21,391 bases of DNA from Bordetella parapertussis (GTDB lineage: Bacteria; Pseudomonadota; Gammaproteobacteria; Burkholderiales; Burkholderiaceae_C): NCBI GenBank assembly GCA_945882755.1, contig CAMCWS010000032.1, forward strand, positions 1-21,391. Direction: 5' to 3'. A program made the translations under genes and the position numbers. Each line of letters opens with the position of its first letter. Position 1 is the stretch's first letter. The notes under the pieces were generated by a model that saw only the letters and a program-made list of their open reading frames with translations, ran no database searches and was not told the DNA's origin. Positions 6,264 through 14,546 of this stretch are shown here, piece after piece.

Positions 6264-7837
6264 AGGGCTTTACGCAGGTTGGTGGGTGCTATGCGCAAGG
6301 CTTCGCGGTATTTGGCGACGGTGCGGCGGGCGCAGTCGATGCCTTGTTCTTTCAGCATATCCGAGAGTTGGTTGTCGGACAGCGGCTTTTTCGGGTTTTC
6401 GCTGGCAATGAGTTGCTTGATGAGCGCACGTACTGCGGTGCTGGACGCATTGTTGCCGCTGTCGGTGCCAAGGCCTGAGCCGAAAAAGTATTTCAACTCG
6501 TAAGTGCCGTAAGGCGTGTGCATGTACTTGGCGGTGGTGACACGACTGATGGTGGACTCGTGCAAGCCCAGTTCCTCAGCTATCTCGCGTAGCACCATCG
6601 GCTTCATCGCCAACTCACCATGAATAAAGAAGCTTTTTTGCCGCTGGGTGATGGCGTTGCTCACCCGCAAGATAGTGTCAAAACGCTGTTGGATGTTTTT
6701 GATCATCCAGCGGGCTTCTTGCAAACGCTGCTGCAAACCGGCGTGGCCATCGCCCTTGCCGCCCTTCAAAGCGTTGGCATAAATGTCATTCACCTTCAGG
6801 CGCGGCATCACCTCGGGGTTGAGCATGGCGCGAAATTGCGGTGTGCCTTGCTTGTCCACGCCGTGCGGCAGGATCAACACATCCGGAATGATGATGTTGC
6901 GCTCAACGTCGATGAAGCGCCTGCCGGGCTTGGGTTCCAAGCGTGCAATCAGCGCCATGGCCAGTTTCACCTGAGCTTCCGTGTCATTCACCGCCAAGGC
7001 CAAACGCTTGAAGTCCCGCTTGGCCAGCAACTCCAGCGGTTGTTTGCAAATCGCCAAGGCACACGCACGTAGCTCGGCACGCTCTGGGGTATCGGCGCGG
7101 ATGACTTGCAATTGCAAACGCAAACATTCGCCCAAATCGCGTGCGCCCACGCCGGTGGGCTCCAAGCTTTGCAAAAGACTTAAAGCCACCTGGAACCGGT
7201 GTACCAACTCTTCGCATTGCTCTAGATCGTCGCCTGCCAGACTTTCGGCCAAGGCTTGGAAGCTGTCTTCCAAATAGCCATCGTCGTTCAGGGATTCAAT
7301 GAGGAAACGCAAAGCCGCGCGGTCGGTGTCGTCCAGTCGCAGAGACAAAGCTTGGCGGTGCAAAAACGCGGTCAGCGACTCTTGGTTGCGTGCCAACTCG
7401 GTGGCTTGCGCTTTTTCATCATCATCATTGCTGCTGTTGTTACGCGCAGGTGCATCGCCGCCCCACTCGCTGTCGTCAGGTGAAAACTCCACGCTGCCGT
7501 CCCCATCCCAGCTCTCGGCGACACCTTCTGCATCGACCGGCGCGGTGGTCTCACTGGCGGTTTCCACACGCACTTCGCTGACACGGTCCATCGGGCCGTC
7601 CCAGCTGTCGGGCTCCGCCTCGGAGCTGGCCGCTTGGCTGTTTTCTTGCTCGAGTCCAAAGTCTTCACGCGGCGCCAAGTCTTCCATTTCTTTTTCCAGA
7701 AACGGGTTGTCGTCCAGCATTTGATCGATCTCTTGGCTCAACTCCAAGGTAGAGAGTTGCAACAAGCGAATGGACTGCTGCAGCTGGGGCGTGAGCGCCA
7801 GATGCTGGGATACGCGAAGTGACAGGCCTTGCTTCAT
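6260..7837 (-). CDS. rpoN: RNA polymerase sigma-54 factor
   Basis: Sigma-54 directs core RNA polymerase to -24/-12 promoters and needs AAA+ activators. The 525-residue protein shows all three regions. Region I is glutamine and leucine rich (LRVSQHLALTPQLQQSIRLLQ), ending near residue 50. An acidic linker follows to about 150. The core-binding and DNA-binding parts follow, with the helix-turn-helix around MVLREIAEELGLHESTISR and the RpoN box ARRTVAKYRE at 503-512. It is longer than E. coli RpoN (477), mainly in the acidic linker. The ATG at 7837 sits 16 bases after the lptB stop, with AAGG upstream; the open frame further up reads through lptB. lptA-lptB-rpoN order is typical of proteobacteria, but the usual next genes (hpf, ptsN) are replaced by rlmL, which overlaps by four bases. 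Confidence 0.98.
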   Translation of the reverse strand: MKQGLSLRVSQHLALTPQLQQSIRLLQLSTLELSQEIDQMLDDNPFLEKEMEDLAPREDFGLEQENSQAASSEAEPDSWDGPMDRVSEVRVETASETTAPVDAEGVAESWDGDGSVEFSPDDSEWGGDAPARNNSSNDDDEKAQATELARNQESLTAFLHRQALSLRLDDTDRAALRFLIESLNDDGYLEDSFQALAESLAGDDLEQCEELVHRFQVALSLLQSLEPTGVGARDLGECLRLQLQVIRADTPERAELRACALAICKQPLELLAKRDFKRLALAVNDTEAQVKLAMALIARLEPKPGRRFIDVERNIIIPDVLILPHGVDKQGTPQFRAMLNPEVMPRLKVNDIYANALKGGKGDGHAGLQQRLQEARWMIKNIQQRFDTILRVSNAITQRQKSFFIHGELAMKPMVLREIAEELGLHESTISRVTTAKYMHTPYGTYELKYFFGSGLGTDSGNNASSTAVRALIKQLIASENPKKPLSDNQLSDMLKEQGIDCARRTVAKYREALRIAPTNLRKAL

Positions 7838-7853
7838 AAGCTGTGCCTTGCCC

Positions 7854-8615
7854 TCACATGCGGAAGTTTTCGCCCAGGTACACCCGCCGTACCTCTGGGT
7901 TGTTGACGATTTCTTCTGGAGACCCCTCGGCCAGCACACGGCCTTCGCTGATGATGCTGGCGTGGTCACAAATACCCAGGGTTTCTCGCACATTGTGGTC
8001 GGTGATGAGTACCCCAATGCCCTTGGCTTTCAAAAAGCCAATGATGCGTTGGATCTCCAGCACCGCGATCGGGTCAATGCCCGCGAAAGGCTCGTCCAAC
8101 AAAATAAAGCGCGGCTGGGTCGCCAATGCCCGGGCAATTTCCACGCGGCGACGCTCGCCACCCGAAAGGGAAGGTGCGGGTGAATCACGCAAATGCTCGA
8201 TGCGCAGCTCTTGCAACAAACCATTCAAGCGGGTTTCAATGGTGTTTTTGTCCAAGGGCTTGCCAAAGCTATCGACTTGCAGCTCCAACACCGCGCGTAC
8301 GTTGTCGGCCACATTGAGCTTGCGAAAAATCGAGGCCTCTTGGGGCAAATAGCTCAAGCCCATGCGGGCGCGGCGGTGAATCGGTAAGTCCTCAACAGAC
8401 TGGCCATCGATGGTGATGGTTCCCGCATCTGCTCGCAACAAGCCCACAATCATGTAAAAAGAGGTGGTTTTGCCTGCGCCATTGGGGCCGAGCAAACCGA
8501 CCACCTCACCTTTGGCCACCGAAATAGACACATCGTGCACCACGGTGCGGCTGATATAGGACTTTTGCAGATGCTGCGCCACCAACCGGCTGATGGGGGC
8601 AGGCGTGGAATTCAC
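7854..8615 (-). CDS. lptB: LPS export ABC transporter ATP-binding protein LptB
   Basis: LptB is the cytoplasmic ATPase of the LptB2FGC complex that extracts lipopolysaccharide from the inner membrane and drives it along the Lpt bridge. The 253-residue protein has every ABC motif: Walker [10 protein letters not shown] (43-51), Q-loop PQ at 91-92, signature LSGGERRR (150-157), Walker B FILLDEP (170-176) and H-loop His207 in ITDHN. The C-terminal end [13 protein letters not shown] is characteristic of LptB. The start is GTG at 8615, in a GTGA overlap with the lptA stop, so translation is probably coupled to lptA. lptF, lptG and lptC are not in the window. Confidence 0.97.
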   Translation of the reverse strand: MNSTPAPISRLVAQHLQKSYISRTVVHDVSISVAKGEVVGLLGPNGAGKTTSFYMIVGLLRADAGTITIDGQSVEDLPIHRRARMGLSYLPQEASIFRKLNVADNVRAVLELQVDSFGKPLDKNTIETRLNGLLQELRIEHLRDSPAPSLSGGERRRVEIARALATQPRFILLDEPFAGIDPIAVLEIQRIIGFLKAKGIGVLITDHNVRETLGICDHASIISEGRVLAEGSPEEIVNNPEVRRVYLGENFRM

Positions 8616-9169
8616 TTGCCTGCCTCTTCTTTTTTGCGCGGGGTGAGTACCGCGCGTACCCGCCCAGACGATTCAGCGCTGGGCTTGCCACCAGCGCTCT
8701 TGCCGTCCACCGTGAATTGGTCGGTCAAGTTTTCATAAACAATGCGCTGTCCGGTAATGTCGTCGTTCAATACGGTGCCACGGTAGCGGCGAATTTGGGC
8801 GCGGTTGATGAGGGTGACGCGGTCGGCACGGCTGTCGTACTCGATACGCTCGCCCTCGCCTTCCATCCATTCGTCCATTCCTTCACGCTTTTGTCGGTAA
8901 AAGGCTTTTTTGCCAGGTTCGGCGATCAACAAGCCGTATTGGTAACCCTCGGGGTCTTGCAGCACTTCCAAGCGAGCACCACGCAAAATCAAGGTGCCCT
9001 TGGTGGCGACAACTTTGCCAGTGAAGATGCTGAGTTGTTTGAGTTCGTCGTGGTCTAGGTTATCCGCCTCGATGTTCATGGGCTTGCCACGGTCGGCTTT
9101 TTCCGCCCATGCAAGCGTGGGCGCCTGCAAAGCCGCAGCGACACAACACAAATAAAGAAATTTTTTCAA
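8612..9169 (-). CDS. lptA: LPS transport periplasmic protein LptA
   Basis: LptA forms the periplasmic bridge that carries lipopolysaccharide from LptC to LptD. The 185-residue precursor starts at a TTG codon (9169-9167), the only plausible start ahead of the signal peptide MKKFLYLCC...LAWA, with cleavage near residue 22. The mature part is the OstA-like beta-jellyroll: [61 protein letters not shown] and [17 protein letters not shown]. The lysine-rich tail (about 150-185) is poorly conserved in the family. No Shine-Dalgarno sequence is visible, and lptC, normally just upstream, is absent: dsbA lies there instead, 60 bases away. A candidate promoter lies in that gap. Confidence 0.93.
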   Translation of the reverse strand: MKKFLYLCCVAAALQAPTLAWAEKADRGKPMNIEADNLDHDELKQLSIFTGKVVATKGTLILRGARLEVLQDPEGYQYGLLIAEPGKKAFYRQKREGMDEWMEGEGERIEYDSRADRVTLINRAQIRRYRGTVLNDDITGQRIVYENLTDQFTVDGKSAGGKPSAESSGRVRAVLTPRKKEEAGK

Positions 9170-9202
9170 GGCACGAAAATTGCTGATGGACGAATGGCTT
9201 GC

Positions 9203-9233
9203 ATTGTAGGGGCAGAATCGCCGTCGTTTTCAA
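9203..9233 (-). promoter_or_regulatory. Candidate sigma-70 promoter for lptA-lptB-rpoN
   Basis: On the minus strand TTGAAA (complement of 9228-9233) and TACAAT (complement of 9203-9208) each match the -35 and -10 consensus at five of six bases. They are separated by 19 bases, longer than the ideal 17. Transcription would begin near 9196, giving a leader of about 27 bases before the lptA TTG. The -35 box overlaps the dsbA stop codon. This is a visual match only. Confidence 0.3.
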
Positions 9234-9871
9234 CGACCTTTACGAACCTCGCCGAGCAAGAAATCCACCACTTGCAAAGCCCGCTCCATGCTGCCGGCCA
9301 AAGAGCCATCGACATAAAACCGCCCAGCCACGCCCAGCGCAGGGACACCTTCGACCTTGAACTGCTCTTGCAACTGCGCTGCGCGGCGGGCCTTGCCGAT
9401 CACGGTAAAGGAGTTGTACAAATCGGTGAACTGTTTTTTAGGAATGCCGTTTTTCTCAGCCCAACCCAGCAAAGGCTCCAAGGTGGTGAGGGTTTGGCGT
9501 TCGGTATGGATGGCCGCAAACATCTTGCCTTGCAACTCTTCGACTTTGCCCAAGGCTTCCAGCACGTAGTAGGCGCGTTGCTGTGGTTCAAATTCGGCGC
9601 GAAAGCGCACCGGTACCCTCTTCACTTCGACGTCCTTAGGTAGTTTTTTGCTCCAAGCACTGAGCGTGGGCTCAAAGGAATTGCAATGCGGACAGTTGTA
9701 CCAAAAGAACTCCAGCACCTCGATACGGCCTTTGACCGTTTCGGTGGGCACGGCTTGGCTGAGTTTGAGGTAATCGGTGCCCTCTTTAAAGCCAGTCTGT
9801 GCCACGGCTGGGGCAAAAGGCATTGAAGAAAGTGCGCCCAAGGTCAGGGCTGAAAAAGTGCGGCGTTGCAT
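9230..9871 (-). CDS. dsbA: Thiol:disulfide interchange protein DsbA
   Basis: DsbA is the periplasmic oxidase that introduces disulfide bonds into secreted proteins and is reoxidised by DsbB. The 213-residue precursor begins MQRRTFSALTLGALSS with an export signal ending near AVAQ (about residue 25). The twin arginine followed by hydrophobic residues could be read by Tat, but a Sec signal is equally possible. The thioredoxin-fold active site is FFWYNCPHC, with Cys60 and Cys63 and the CPHC dipeptide typical of DsbA. The cis-proline loop is EGVPAL (Pro177), and FYVDGSLAGSMERALQVVDFL closes the fold. AAGAGG lies nine bases before the ATG, a good ribosome site. It follows the SPOR gene by 26 bases and probably shares the argS transcript. 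Confidence 0.96.
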   Translation of the reverse strand: MQRRTFSALTLGALSSMPFAPAVAQTGFKEGTDYLKLSQAVPTETVKGRIEVLEFFWYNCPHCNSFEPTLSAWSKKLPKDVEVKRVPVRFRAEFEPQQRAYYVLEALGKVEELQGKMFAAIHTERQTLTTLEPLLGWAEKNGIPKKQFTDLYNSFTVIGKARRAAQLQEQFKVEGVPALGVAGRFYVDGSLAGSMERALQVVDFLLGEVRKGR

Positions 9872-9897
9872 GGTGGTGGGCCTCTTGAAAAAAAAGA

Positions 9898-10485
9898 TCA
9901 GCGTTGAACCCGCATCAGCGCGGATTCAAATTTGGTGGCTTTGAGTTTGGCTTGGGCATCTTCGGCCTCGGTTTTGGTCTCGAAAGGTCCTAAACGTACC
10001 CGGTAGACGATTTTGCCGTTTTGTTCGCGTTCGGATATTTTGGGGTCAAAGCCCCCCAAAGCCAACTTGGCACGCTGTGTTTGCGCGTCCTCGCTGCCGT
10101 TGAAAGCGCCGACTTGCACGAAATAATAAAAAGCGTCGACGCCTTGGGTTTTGCTCAGCGCCAAATCACCCAAGGGGTCTGCAGAACTGGACTCAGCAGG
10201 CTGCGGCGGTGTGGGCGGTGTAGCAGGGCTGAGCGGCACTTTGTCAGATGCAGGCGCATTGGCGGCGGGTGGTTTGCCATACAGCGGGGCGTTGGGGTCC
10301 CAGTCTTTGTTCTTTTTTTGCTCGGCCGCGTCTTGTTCGGCATTGCGGCTCAAGCCTTTGTTCAAAAAGGGAATGGGCACCTTGGTGACGTAAATCGCCA
10401 CAATCAAGGCCACGCTCAAACCCACCACCAAGCCCAAAATAAAGCCCAGAACCGTGTTGCCGCGTTGTCGAGAAAAAGAATGCAT
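9898..10485 (-). CDS. SPOR-domain inner-membrane protein (FtsN-like architecture)
   Basis: A 195-residue protein with a short cytoplasmic N-terminus, one transmembrane helix at about 12-34, a proline/alanine-rich periplasmic linker (about 60-108) and a C-terminal SPOR domain (about 116-193: YYFVQVGAFNGSEDAQTQRAKL...YRVRLGPFETKTEAEDAQAKL). SPOR domains bind denuded glycan strands at the division septum, and this layout resembles FtsN. The protein also resembles the FtsN-like gene that often follows argS in betaproteobacteria; whether it has the FtsN role cannot be told from sequence. AAAGG overlapping the argS stop, six bases before the ATG, is a clear ribosome site. The argS gap is nine bases, so the two are probably cotranscribed. 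Confidence 0.92.
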   Translation of the reverse strand: MHSFSRQRGNTVLGFILGLVVGLSVALIVAIYVTKVPIPFLNKGLSRNAEQDAAEQKKNKDWDPNAPLYGKPPAANAPASDKVPLSPATPPTPPQPAESSSADPLGDLALSKTQGVDAFYYFVQVGAFNGSEDAQTQRAKLALGGFDPKISEREQNGKIVYRVRLGPFETKTEAEDAQAKLKATKFESALMRVQR

Positions 10486-10494
10486 GCTTGACCT

Positions 10495-12192
10495 TTACAT
10501 CCGGGTAGGCGCTGACACGCCCAAAACCGCTAAACCATTGTGCAAAACCTGCGCAACAGCCGCCACCAGCGCCACCCGCGCTTGGCGCACCAAGGGCTCG
10601 TCGACCAGTATGCGCTCGGCATCGTAATAGCTGTGGTAAGCCGAGGCTAACTCACGCAGGTAAAAACTCACATCATGCGGGGCAAAATCGGTACAGGCTT
10701 GTTGCAACATGTCTGGATAACGCGCCAGCACCCTTAAAAGTGACAGCGCGGCCGGTGAATCTAAAGCCGCCAAATCGACATCGGCCAAATCCGCAGACGT
10801 CAAACCACTGGATTCACCCCAAGTTGCCAGCACGGAACAAATCCGTGCATGGGCATATTGCACATAAAACACCGGGTTGTCGTTGTTTTGCGCCAGCGCC
10901 AAGTCCACATCAAAAACATATTCCGTATCAGGCTTGCGGCTGAGCAAAAAGAAGCGAACCGCGTCTTTGCTGGTCCATTCGATCAAATCGCGCAAGGTCA
11001 CATAAGAGCCTGCACGCTTGGAAATCTTCACTTCCTCACCGCCACGCATGACCCGCACCATGGTGTGCAGCACATAGTCGGGGTAGCCTTGGGGAATGGC
11101 CAAACCCTGTTGTTGTGAAGCGGCTTGCAAACCGGCACGTACGCGGGCAATCGTGCCGTGGTGGTCGGTGCCTTGGATGTTGATGACCTTGGTGAAACCA
11201 CGCTCCCATTTGGCCAAGTGGTAAGCCACATCAGGCACAAAATAGGTGTAGCTGCCGTCGGACTTGCGCATCACGCGGTCTTTGTCGTCGCCAAAATCGG
11301 TAGAGCGCAACCACAGTGCGCCATCTGCTTCATAGGTGTGGCCTGAGGCGTTCAATGACGCCACCGCTTGTTCGACGCGTCCATCGGTGTACAAACTGGA
11401 CTCTAAATAATAGTGGTCAAACTTCACCTGAAAGGCTTGTAAGTCCAAGTCTTGTTCGCGGCGCAAATAGGCCACTGCAAAATCACGAATATTGTTTAAA
11501 TCGTCAACATTGCCATTGGCGGTGAAGCTGCGGTCGTCCGCTGACACGGTTTTCTTGTCTAAAAAATCGAGGGCGATATCGGCGATGTAGTCACCGTTGT
11601 AAGCGTTTTCGGGCCAAGCCGCGTCACCTGGTTTGAGACCCTTGGCACGGCATTGGGTAGAAATGGCCAAGGTATGGATTTGCACACCGGCGTCGTTGTA
11701 ATAGAACTCGCGGTGCACCGACCAGCCTTGGGTGGCGAACAAATTGCAAATCGCGTCGCCCAAAGCGGCTTGGCGGCCATGGCCCACATGCAAAGGACCC
11801 GTGGGGTTGGCTGACACAAACTCCACCAACAAACGTTTGTCATGCGCGGTTTGTCGGCCAAAGCCCGCCGCTTGGCGCAAGACTTCTCGCACCACTTGGT
11901 GCTGGGCATCTGGGGTTAAGCGGATATTGATGAAACCTGGGCCTGCAATCTCAATGGCATGTACCCAGCGCTTGGCCGCATCCGAGTCCAGCAAAGACTG
12001 GCGCAAAGTCTCAGCCACTTCACGGGGGTTGCGCTTTAAGGTCTTGGCCAATTGCATGGCGGCGGTGACTGCCCAGTCGCCGTGTGCCGCGACTTTGGGG
12101 TGCTCTAGCACCGCCTTGGCTGACGCACCCGGCATGAGGGCTTCCAAAGACTGGGCCAAAGCCAGTTGCAAATCATGTTGAACCAAAAGCAT
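10495..12192 (-). CDS. argS: Arginyl-tRNA synthetase
   Basis: This class I synthetase charges tRNA-Arg with arginine in the cytoplasm. The 565-residue protein has the N-terminal additional domain (about 1-115), with FINIRL at its end. The catalytic Rossmann core follows: the HIGH-type motif [19 protein letters not shown] (128-146), [25 protein letters not shown], and KISKRAG (389-395) in the KMSKS position. The C-terminal helical anticodon-binding domain has [14 protein letters not shown] and ends in LGVSAPTRM. Many arginyl synthetases lack the canonical KMSKS lysine, and KISKR fits that class. The ATG at 12192 heads the long minus-strand run and is divergent from glcB. No strong Shine-Dalgarno sequence is visible. 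Confidence 0.98.
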   Translation of the reverse strand: MLLVQHDLQLALAQSLEALMPGASAKAVLEHPKVAAHGDWAVTAAMQLAKTLKRNPREVAETLRQSLLDSDAAKRWVHAIEIAGPGFINIRLTPDAQHQVVREVLRQAAGFGRQTAHDKRLLVEFVSANPTGPLHVGHGRQAALGDAICNLFATQGWSVHREFYYNDAGVQIHTLAISTQCRAKGLKPGDAAWPENAYNGDYIADIALDFLDKKTVSADDRSFTANGNVDDLNNIRDFAVAYLRREQDLDLQAFQVKFDHYYLESSLYTDGRVEQAVASLNASGHTYEADGALWLRSTDFGDDKDRVMRKSDGSYTYFVPDVAYHLAKWERGFTKVINIQGTDHHGTIARVRAGLQAASQQQGLAIPQGYPDYVLHTMVRVMRGGEEVKISKRAGSYVTLRDLIEWTSKDAVRFFLLSRKPDTEYVFDVDLALAQNNDNPVFYVQYAHARICSVLATWGESSGLTSADLADVDLAALDSPAALSLLRVLARYPDMLQQACTDFAPHDVSFYLRELASAYHSYYDAERILVDEPLVRQARVALVAAVAQVLHNGLAVLGVSAPTRM

Positions 12193-12307
12193 TCAGCCAT
12201 TCTACGAGGCGGGACTGCCTGAAATTTGTGTGCGGCCTTTCTCTACAATGGCTACACAGCCTTTGATGGCTTTTTGTTTTTTATCGGCTTTTTTCACTAC
12301 ACAAACA
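12193..12307. promoter_or_regulatory. Divergent argS/glcB intergenic region
   Basis: These 115 bases lie between two genes transcribed away from each other. On the plus strand TACAAT at 12244-12249 is a five-of-six -10 match with only a weak upstream partner (CTGAAA at 19 bases). If used, it would give glcB a leader of about 50 bases, rich in T runs (12270-12295). On the minus strand TAGAAT (complement of 12199-12204) lies only six bases before the argS ATG and has no convincing -35. The glcB frame stays open back to 12230, but that translation does not look like malate synthase. Promoter assignments are tentative. Confidence 0.35.
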
Positions 12308-14512
12308 ATGACTGCTCGCACCTCTGTATACCGACTCCAAGTAGCCACCCCGCTTTACCAATTCATAGACCAACAGGTTTTGCCCGGCACAGGTGTGACC
12401 AGTGTCAACTTCTGGCGCGGCTTTGATGCCATCGTCGCTGACCTGGCCCCGAAAAACCTGGCCCTGCTGGCCGAACGGGACCGCCTGCAAACCGAGCTTG
12501 ACGCTTGGCACCAAGCCCACCCCGGCCCCATCGCTGATATGAAAGCCTACCAAGGGTTCTTGACCCAGATCGGCTACTTGGTGCCCGTTCCCGCCAAATT
12601 CAAAGCCACCACCGCCAATGTCGACGCCGAGTTGGCGGTGCAAGCCGGCCCCCAATTGGTGGTGCCCATCTTGAACGCCCGCTACGCCTTGAACGCCGCC
12701 AATGCGCGTTGGGGCTCGCTGTACGACGCGCTGTACGGCACCGATGTCATTTCTGAAGCTGATGGCTGCGCCAAAGGCCCGGGCTATAACGAGAAGCGCG
12801 GCGCCAAGGTCATTGAATACGCCCGCTATGTGCTGGACCGCACCGCGCCGCTGAAACAGGGCTCGCACATAGACTCCACCGGCTACGCCGTGGTCAAAGG
12901 CGCTTTGGTCGTCACCCTCCAAGGCGGCAAAACATCGCCCTTGGCCGACCCCAAGCAATTCGTCGGTTACCAAGGCGACGCGGCACATCCCTCCTCGGTT
13001 TTGCTGGTCCACAACGGCCTGCATTTGGATATCCAAATCAACGCCAAGCACCCCATTGGTGCCACCGACCCTGCAGGTGTGTGTGACTTGGTGGTTGAAG
13101 CCGCTTTGTCCACCATCCTCGACTTGGAAGATTCCGTGGCCGCGGTGGACGCCGAGGACAAACTCTTGGCCTACAGCAACTGGCTGGGCATTTTGAAGGG
13201 CACGCTCACCGAGGACGTCAGCAAGGGCGGCACCACCTTCAAGCGTGGCTTGAATGCCGACCGCGTCTACCACGCGCCCAAGGGCAACAGCGAGGTGAAA
13301 CTGCATGGCCGCTCGCTGCTGTTTGTGCGCAACGTGGGCCACTTGATGACCAACCCGGCCATCCTCTACACCGGCGCCAACGGGCAAACACATGAAATCC
13401 CCGAGGGCATCATGGACGCCATGGTCACCACCGCCATCGCCATGCACGACTTGCAAGGGCATGGCGCCAACGGCATTCGCAACTCCCGCACCGGCTCGGT
13501 CTACATCGTCAAACCCAAAATGCACGGGCCCGCCGAAGTGGCTTTTGCCTCCGAGTTGTTTGGCCGAGTGGAGCAAGTCTTGGGCTTGCCAGGCAGCACG
13601 GTGAAACTGGGCATCATGGATGAAGAGCGCCGCACCAGCGTCAACTTGAAAGCCTGTATCGCTGCGGCATCGAGCCGCGTGGCTTTCATCAACACTGGCT
13701 TTTTGGATCGCACTGGCGACGAGATGCACACCGCCATGCTGGCAGGTCCCATGCTGCGCAAGGGCGATATGAAAAGCAGCGCCTGGATTGCCGCTTACGA
13801 GCGCAACAACGTGTTGGTGGGTTTGTCCTGCGGATTGCGTGGCAAGGCGCAAATTGGCAAAGGCATGTGGGCCATGCCCGACCTGATGAAAGCCATGATG
13901 GAACAAAAAATCGGCCACCCCAAGGCCGGTGCCAACACCGCTTGGGTGCCCAGCCCGACAGGCGCCACGCTGCACGCCATGCATTACCACCAGGTCTTGG
14001 TGAGCGATGTGCAAAAAGAACTGGAAAAAATCGACGCCGACAAGCAGCGCGACAGTTTGCTCAAAGACCTGTTGACCGTCCCCGTGGTGGCCAAGGCCGA
14101 CTGGAATGCGGCCGACAAGCAGCAAGAGCTGGACAACAACGTGCAAGGCATCTTGGGCTATGTGGTGCGTTGGGTGGACCAAGGCGTGGGCTGCTCCAAG
14201 GTGCCCGACATCCACAATGTGGGCCTGATGGAAGACCGCGCCACGTTGCGCATTTCCAGCCAACACATCGCCAACTGGTTGCACCATGGTGTGGTCAGCG
14301 AATCCGAGGTGCGTGCCACCTTTGAGCGCATGGCCGCGGTGGTGGACCAACAAAACGCCCACGACCCGCTGTACCAAAAAATGGCCAGCCACTTTGACAC
14401 CTCCAAGGCCTACCAAGCGGCTTGCGATTTGGTGTTCAAGGGCAAAGCCCAACCCAGTGGTTACACCGAGCCGCTGCTGCATGCTTGGCGCTTGAAGGTG
14501 AAGGCGGCTTAA
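12308..14512 (+). CDS. glcB: Malate synthase G
   Basis: Malate synthase G condenses glyoxylate with acetyl-CoA to give malate and CoA, letting cells grow on glycolate or acetate through glyoxylate. The 734-residue, single-chain G isoform (E. coli GlcB has 723) aligns throughout: [85 protein letters not shown] with the catalytic Arg, [28 protein letters not shown] with metal-binding acidic residues, [19 protein letters not shown], and [18 protein letters not shown] with the proposed catalytic Asp. The ATG at 12308 was chosen because [12 protein letters not shown] aligns with known N-termini. No Shine-Dalgarno sequence precedes it. It stands alone, with no isocitrate lyase or glycolate oxidase genes next to it. 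Confidence 0.98.
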   Translation: MTARTSVYRLQVATPLYQFIDQQVLPGTGVTSVNFWRGFDAIVADLAPKNLALLAERDRLQTELDAWHQAHPGPIADMKAYQGFLTQIGYLVPVPAKFKATTANVDAELAVQAGPQLVVPILNARYALNAANARWGSLYDALYGTDVISEADGCAKGPGYNEKRGAKVIEYARYVLDRTAPLKQGSHIDSTGYAVVKGALVVTLQGGKTSPLADPKQFVGYQGDAAHPSSVLLVHNGLHLDIQINAKHPIGATDPAGVCDLVVEAALSTILDLEDSVAAVDAEDKLLAYSNWLGILKGTLTEDVSKGGTTFKRGLNADRVYHAPKGNSEVKLHGRSLLFVRNVGHLMTNPAILYTGANGQTHEIPEGIMDAMVTTAIAMHDLQGHGANGIRNSRTGSVYIVKPKMHGPAEVAFASELFGRVEQVLGLPGSTVKLGIMDEERRTSVNLKACIAAASSRVAFINTGFLDRTGDEMHTAMLAGPMLRKGDMKSSAWIAAYERNNVLVGLSCGLRGKAQIGKGMWAMPDLMKAMMEQKIGHPKAGANTAWVPSPTGATLHAMHYHQVLVSDVQKELEKIDADKQRDSLLKDLLTVPVVAKADWNAADKQQELDNNVQGILGYVVRWVDQGVGCSKVPDIHNVGLMEDRATLRISSQHIANWLHHGVVSESEVRATFERMAAVVDQQNAHDPLYQKMASHFDTSKAYQAACDLVFKGKAQPSGYTEPLLHAWRLKVKAA

Positions 14513-14514
14513 AA

Positions 14515-14546
14515 CGTCATCGCGAGGAGCGAAGCGACGTGGCGAT
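14515..14546. repeat. REP-like palindromic element
   Basis: Thirty-two bases beginning CGTCATCGCGAGGAGCGAAG and ending GTGGCGAT fill the gap between glcB and the photolyase-like gene. The sequence closely resembles a short intergenic palindrome found in many bacterial genomes, remembered as GTCATTGCGAG...GCAATC. The outer arms ATCGC (14519-14523) and GCGAT (14542-14546) are complementary. Compared with the remembered ATTGC/GCAAT form, both arms have changed in a way that keeps the pairing. The element stops right at the TAG of the opposite-strand gene. Copy number elsewhere in the genome cannot be seen. Confidence 0.65.

Noticed and set aside
6255..8615. The same GTGAATTCC start context at both the lptA/lptB and rpoN/rlmL junctions, considered as a repeat
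   Set aside because: Only nine bases are shared, part of them forced by the GTGA overlap and an Asn-Ser start; flanking sequence differs.
9166..9348. A 60-codon minus-strand frame just upstream of lptA, considered as an lptC remnant
   Set aside because: Its sequence lies mostly within dsbA in another frame and shows no LptC-like features.
12230..12307. N-terminal extension of glcB from an ATG at 12230
   Set aside because: The 26 extra residues do not resemble malate synthase, and the ATG at 12308 matches known N-termini.
12281..14482. A 733-codon open frame on the minus strand opposite glcB
   Set aside because: It is antisense to a fully conserved malate synthase, has no recognisable domain, and is His/Gly/Val-rich as expected from the reverse of a GC-rich gene with strong codon bias.
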